From JAJPXI01 sp045602885 (lineage in GTDB: Bacteria > Bacillota > Clostridia > Oscillospirales > Oscillospiraceae), in contig JAZSCJ010000105.1 of NCBI GenBank assembly GCA_045602885.1, forward strand, positions 1 through 8,893: a stretch of 8,893 nucleotides of DNA, written 5' to 3'. Below the pieces are notes generated by a model, which made no database searches, had not been told where the DNA came from, and saw only the letters and a list, made by a program, of their open reading frames with translations. This document shows, piece by piece, positions 6,320 through 8,893 of the stretch. Both the position numbers and the translations under genes were made by a program. How positions within the stretch are numbered: the first letter of the stretch is position 1; each line of letters opens with the position of its first letter.

Positions 6320-7174
6320 TTATGCCCCCAGATACCGCTGATACATCTGCTTCATGGCTAGCGCATCGACAGCCTGTGTCCCGGCGCTTTCGCAGATGAT
6401 GGTGGGACTCCAGCCACGGTAGGCCAGCTCTTCCATCAGCGGCGCGGGATCGGGCCCAAAGCCCCCGTGATCGTCAAAGGTGCGGTGGCACTTCTCCCCG
6501 CCCTTGGGGGTAAACTCGATGCGGGAGAAATGGCTGTGAAAGCGGCTTGCCCGTTCTGTGCCCAGACACTCCTGCATACGGTCCAGCATCCGTGCAAAGA
6601 CCGCACGGCCTTCATCGACGCCCAGACTGCGGGCGTACAGATGCCCGAAGTCCACCGTAGGCAGCAAGCGCTCATCCAGCTGGCACAGCTCCAGCACCTC
6701 GTCCAGATCGCCCAACTGGTTGATCTTGCCCATGGTTTCGGGGCACAGGGTAATGTGGCCGTACCCCTCCCCGTCACACACCCGGATGACCTCACGCAGG
6801 GAACGCAGGGAGATCTCCTGCGCCTCTCTCCGGGTGCGCTTCATCAGCGAGCCGGAGTGGATGACCACCCGGGTGGCACCCATCCAGTCGGCCGCACGGC
6901 AGGAAGACAGCACATAGCCGATGGTCTTTTGCAGACTTTCCGCCTCGGGGTTGGCCAGACTGATGAAATAGGGCGCGTGCAGGGTCAGACCGATGCCTGC
7001 CTGCCGGGCGTTCTCCCCCAGTTTGCGTGCGGCCTGTTCTCCGATGTTGACTCCTCGGCCACACTCGTACTCATATAGGTCCAGACCCATCTCTGCCAGC
7101 CAACCGGGGGCATCCAGAGAGGATTTATGAGGATAATCCGCCGGGTTTCCCCCGGGGCCGAATGTTGCACTCAT
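6320..7174 (-). CDS. Deoxyribonuclease IV-like TIM-barrel metalloprotein (AP endonuclease family 2)
   Basis: 284 aa, the length of E. coli endonuclease IV (Nfo). All nine residues that bind the three zinc ions in Nfo have counterparts: H66 (LHAPY), H106 (IHSGS), E146 (PETMGK), D175 and H178 (TVDFGHLY), H215, D234 and H236 (FDDHGG), and E262 (ICESAG). The N-terminus FGPGGNP and the stretch YEYECGRGV (34-42) belong to a clostridial branch and differ from the HVSAAGG start of true Nfo, so repair activity at abasic sites is plausible but not assured; a sugar isomerase-like role is the alternative. The ATG at 7174 overlaps the stop of yqeG by 4 bp (ATGA) and follows AGGAGGGG; the longer frame to 7207 lies inside yqeG and is rejected. 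The M24 peptidase gene starts 38 bp downstream. Confidence 0.85.
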   Translation of the reverse strand: MSATFGPGGNPADYPHKSSLDAPGWLAEMGLDLYEYECGRGVNIGEQAARKLGENARQAGIGLTLHAPYFISLANPEAESLQKTIGYVLSSCRAADWMGATRVVIHSGSLMKRTRREAQEISLRSLREVIRVCDGEGYGHITLCPETMGKINQLGDLDEVLELCQLDERLLPTVDFGHLYARSLGVDEGRAVFARMLDRMQECLGTERASRFHSHFSRIEFTPKGGEKCHRTFDDHGGFGPDPAPLMEELAYRGWSPTIICESAGTQAVDALAMKQMYQRYLGA

Positions 7175-7686
7175 TGTTTGCCCCTCCTGCTTTTTCGCTT
7201 TGCCCACACTCGGAAAGGCAACTCCACGGCATAGCGCAGATAACGCCCCGGATTGCCTGCAAGGCGGATCGGCTTTACAAGGATTGTGGTAACACCGGCT
7301 CGGTTGCCGCCCAAAATGTCGGTGAAGATCTGGTCGCCCACAATAGCGCTTTGCGCCGCTGTGACGCCCATCTGCTCCATGGCACGCACAAAGCCCCCGA
7401 TGCCCGGCTTGCCGGCATGGCCGACAAACGCCACACCCAGCCCCTCACTAAATATGCGCGGCCGGTCGGCATGGCGGTTGTTGGACAGCACAAACAGCGT
7501 CACGCCGGCTGCTTGCAATTGCTCTTTCCAGGCACGCACCGCATCGGTAGGCAGCGCCACCCCGTACGGCACCAGTGTATTATCCAGATCGGCCAACAGC
7601 AGCGTGATCCCCTGCCGGGCCAGTTCGGCACCGTCAATTTCAAAAATATCCTGGCAGATCCGGTCTGCCGTCAGCGAAAAACTCAA
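7171..7686 (-). CDS. yqeG: YqeG family HAD IIIA-type phosphatase
   Basis: 171 aa, cytosolic HAD hydrolase of the YqeG family, of unproven substrate; in Bacillus it lies next to the ribosome-assembly GTPase gene yqeH. HAD motifs: DLDNTLV with nucleophile D33 and D35, motif II SNN at 68-70, K93 in GKPG, and motif IV GDQIFTDI with D118 and D123. The C-terminus is basic (KRKSRRGKQ). There is no ATG in frame between the upstream stop (about 7714) and the conserved N-terminus, so the start is the TTG at 7686, with AAGGGG about 10 nt upstream; the first residues then align with Bacillus YqeG. It is the first gene of the minus-strand operon and overlaps the next gene by 4 bp, which suggests translational coupling. 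Confidence 0.92.
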   Translation of the reverse strand: MSFSLTADRICQDIFEIDGAELARQGITLLLADLDNTLVPYGVALPTDAVRAWKEQLQAAGVTLFVLSNNRHADRPRIFSEGLGVAFVGHAGKPGIGGFVRAMEQMGVTAAQSAIVGDQIFTDILGGNRAGVTTILVKPIRLAGNPGRYLRYAVELPFRVWAKRKSRRGKQ

Positions 7687-7700
7687 AGCCCTTCTGCCCC

Positions 7701-7729
7701 TTCTATCCCGATTTTATCTTACATACAAT
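7701..7729 (+). promoter_or_regulatory. Weak candidate promoter for the GH18-like gene
   Basis: TTCTAT (7701-7706), 17 bp, TACAAT (7724-7729) on the plus strand. The -10 is fair and the -35 poor. If used, transcription starts near 7736 and runs against the stronger minus-strand yqeG promoter at 7737-7765, so the two transcripts would overlap by a few bases. GATAAT at 7733-7738 is an alternative -10. Confidence 0.3.
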
Positions 7730-7736
7730 AGTGATA

Positions 7737-7765
7737 ATTATACCACCCGGACCAACTATGAGCAA
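7737..7765 (-). promoter_or_regulatory. Promoter of the yqeG operon
   Basis: On the minus strand, TTGCTC (7760-7765), a 17-bp spacer and a perfect TATAAT (7737-7742). Transcription should start near 7730, giving a leader of about 44 nt to the yqeG TTG at 7686. It would serve yqeG, the DNase IV-like gene, the M24 peptidase gene, and by read-through efp and the CD1247-type gene. Confidence 0.65.
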
Positions 7766-7778
7766 GGGGGAACCAACC

Positions 7779-8555
7779 ATGCCCAACGACACCCAACTGA
7801 TCCTAACCGCGCCGCCCTCCTGTGCCGCAGCGGCTGCATCGCACGGTCTGCCCGTGGGGCACGTTGCCTACCGCATCGGGCCGGGCGCTCGGCTTTTGCG
7901 CACCCATCTCCCGGCCGACTTGCGCGGCGGCCTAATGGTGGTGGACCATTCCGGCTTTGACGGCCGCGGCGAAGCCCTCCCCGTTTGCCAGCAGATCATC
8001 CGGGAATGTGGCAGCCGTGGTTTTGACGGGGTCATTCTCGATTGGGAAGATCGCTCTCACCCTCTTTTGGAGCAAATCGTGCGCCGCCTGGCGACCATGC
8101 TTGCGCATAAGGGGTGGCCCTTGTACGTCACCGAGCCTTACGCCGCCGCCTCACAACAAACCCGGGTCATCATCCCCTCGGCCCTGTCCGGCGGCTCGCT
8201 GTTGCAGCGTCTGCGTGAAGCCATCGACTGCCACGGCGCACACCGGGTGGCGCTGGGCGTACAACGCACCGCCGAAGACTTTACGCTGCCTGCTCCCGAC
8301 GGCTGCGGAAAACCGCTGACCCGGCAGCAGCTGGCACAGCGTATTGCCGCCCGAGGCGGCAATGTGTTTTTTTCCGATGAGCTGTGCGCCCATTATTTTA
8401 CGTATATGTCCCGCCAAAGCGGCGCCCATTTCGTGTTGTTCGATAACGCCGGCTCCATCCGAAAAAAGCTGCAGATCGCCCATCACCTGGGACTTTGCGC
8501 CTGTATACTGGCCTGGCCCGAGGTAGATGATATCTTTCCGGAGATCCTGCCGTGA
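7779..8555 (+). CDS. Orphan protein with a degenerate GH18-like TIM-barrel fold
   Basis: 258 aa, function unknown. Two regions recall glycoside hydrolase 18 proteins of the spore cortex lytic SleL/YaaH kind. The first is FDGVILDWE (82-90), matching the strand that carries the catalytic DxxDxDxE motif. The second is VLFDNAGSIRKKLQIA to ILAWPEVDD (219-251), matching the late strand where these proteins have an aromatic or acidic residue, a Ser-Lys helix and a Trp (W246). The proposed acid E90 and D88 remain, but the preceding Asp is I86, so activity is uncertain. No signal peptide, membrane segment or LysM domain is seen, unlike secreted cortex enzymes. The ATG at 7779 is 8 nt after AAGGGGG (7764-7770); the upstream in-frame GTG (7731) and ATG (7758) have no comparable site. 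It stands alone between divergent and convergent neighbours. Confidence 0.6.
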   Translation: MPNDTQLILTAPPSCAAAAASHGLPVGHVAYRIGPGARLLRTHLPADLRGGLMVVDHSGFDGRGEALPVCQQIIRECGSRGFDGVILDWEDRSHPLLEQIVRRLATMLAHKGWPLYVTEPYAAASQQTRVIIPSALSGGSLLQRLREAIDCHGAHRVALGVQRTAEDFTLPAPDGCGKPLTRQQLAQRIAARGGNVFFSDELCAHYFTYMSRQSGAHFVLFDNAGSIRKKLQIAHHLGLCACILAWPEVDDIFPEILP

Positions 8556-8563
8556 CAAAAGGA

Positions 8564-8591
8564 AAACCCCGTACCGATTGGTACGGGGTTT
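8564..8591. terminator. Bidirectional terminator between the GH18-like gene and rpsU
   Basis: Perfect 12-bp stem AAACCCCGTACC (8564-8575) / GGTACGGGGTTT (8580-8591) with loop GATT. It is 8 bp after the plus-strand stop and 10 bp after the rpsU stop. On the minus strand the stem runs into TTTTCC; on the plus strand into TTTCGTT. It should work in both directions, though its T tracts are shorter than in the terminator at 4026-4064. Confidence 0.88.
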
Positions 8592-8601
8592 CGTTGCGAA
8601 A

Positions 8602-8784
8602 TCAATAGAACTTCTTGCGATTCTTGCGCGCAGCCTCAGACTTCTTGCGACGCTTGACGCTGGGGCTGTCATAAAACTCGCGCTTGCGGACCTCAGCCAG
8701 CACGCCGGACTTGGCGCAGCTACGCTTAAAACGCTTGAGCGCGCTCTCCAGAGATTCGTTTTCACGCACGTGGACTTCCGACAT
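8602..8784 (-). CDS. rpsU: 30S ribosomal protein bS21
   Basis: Small basic protein of the 30S subunit platform, near the anti-Shine-Dalgarno region, needed for efficient initiation in bacteria that have it. 60 aa, within the usual 57-70. The family pattern is clear: an N-terminal VHVRENESLESALKRFKR stretch, VLAEVRKREFYDSPSVKRR in the middle, and a Lys/Arg-rich end (RKNRKKFY). The ATG at 8784 is preceded by the purine-rich GGAGGGAGGG (about 8791-8800) at 6 nt. A longer frame to 8841 would add 19 unconserved residues and is rejected. It is apparently monocistronic here, with its own terminator; the neighbours often found with rpsU, such as yqeY, are absent downstream. Confidence 0.96.
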   Translation of the reverse strand: MSEVHVRENESLESALKRFKRSCAKSGVLAEVRKREFYDSPSVKRRKKSEAARKNRKKFY

Positions 8785-8806
8785 TATATTTCCCTCCCTC
8801 CGATAT

Positions 8807-8824
8807 GATGGCGCGGCGGCCATC
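8807..8824 (-). repeat. Hairpin in the rpsU leader
   Basis: GATGGC (8807-8812) and GCCATC (8819-8824) pair around the loop GCGGCG. In the rpsU transcript the hairpin sits about 6 nt upstream of the purine-rich ribosome binding site. It could be a simple leader structure or an autoregulatory site for a ribosomal protein; I recognise no known leader family. Confidence 0.35.
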
Positions 8825-8874
8825 AAGCAAGGGCCATGCAAACCAGTATCGATAGCTATGGCTTTAACAGTGTT

Positions 8875-8880
8875 ATTATA
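8875..8880 (-). promoter_or_regulatory. -10 element of the rpsU promoter (the -35 is outside the window)
   Basis: A perfect TATAAT on the minus strand, in the context TTGCTTATAATAACA. A -35 at normal spacing would fall at about 8898-8903, beyond the window. Transcription should begin near 8868 and give a leader of about 84 nt before the rpsU ATG. Confidence 0.5.
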
Positions 8881-8893
8881 AGCAATACTTACC

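Noticed and set aside
6467..7078. A 203-codon plus-strand reading frame opposite the DNase IV-like gene
   Set aside because: Shadow frame without family signal; the minus strand encodes all nine zinc ligands.

Overview
The window looks like an ordinary chromosomal segment of a fairly GC-rich Firmicute of class Clostridia, probably an Oscillospiraceae/Ruminococcaceae-type gut anaerobe. This rests on the gene order yqeG / M24 peptidase / efp / CD1247-type protein, the strong GGAGG ribosome binding sites, the vegetative promoters with 17-bp spacers, and a short 60-residue bS21. The taxonomic assignment is inference from gene content. I see no rRNA, tRNA, CRISPR array, insertion sequence, integrase or phage gene.

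Layout. (1) 1-1195, minus: lysA (diaminopimelate decarboxylase), cut by the left edge of the window, with its own promoter. (2) 1196-1467: a 272-bp divergent intergenic region, the largest gap here, holding both outward promoters, a terminator-like hairpin and a possible operator. (3) 1468-4018, plus: a tightly packed zinc-type ABC importer, znuA-znuC-znuB, with ATGA overlap or near-overlap at each junction. (4) 4026-4064: a perfectly symmetric bidirectional terminator between convergent operons. (5) 4075-7686, minus: a probable five-gene operon transcribed as yqeG, DNase IV-like TIM-barrel gene, M24 aminopeptidase P, efp, CD1247-type zinc-ribbon protein. It has a main promoter upstream of yqeG and an internal promoter in front of efp. 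(6) 7779-8555, plus: a small orphan protein with a degenerate GH18-like fold. (7) 8564-8591: a second bidirectional terminator. (8) 8602-8784, minus: rpsU, whose promoter lies at the right edge of the window.

Functionally the window combines lysine/peptidoglycan precursor synthesis (lysA), zinc acquisition (znuACB) and a translation-linked housekeeping cluster (yqeG, efp, rpsU) with a peptidase and a DNase IV-like metalloenzyme. Several products are zinc proteins or carry Cys/His/Asp-rich tails, on both sides of the 4026-4064 terminator. The most notable points are the Cys/His-rich N-terminal tail of the transporter ATPase, the Cys/Asp cluster plus zinc ribbon of the CD1247-type protein, the inverted repeat framing the znuA promoter, the GH18-like orphan with an altered catalytic motif, and the related cores of the two terminators. 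I found no clear evidence for a previously undescribed system. Most start sites were moved from the longest possible frame to the codon best placed after a Shine-Dalgarno sequence, as explained per gene.
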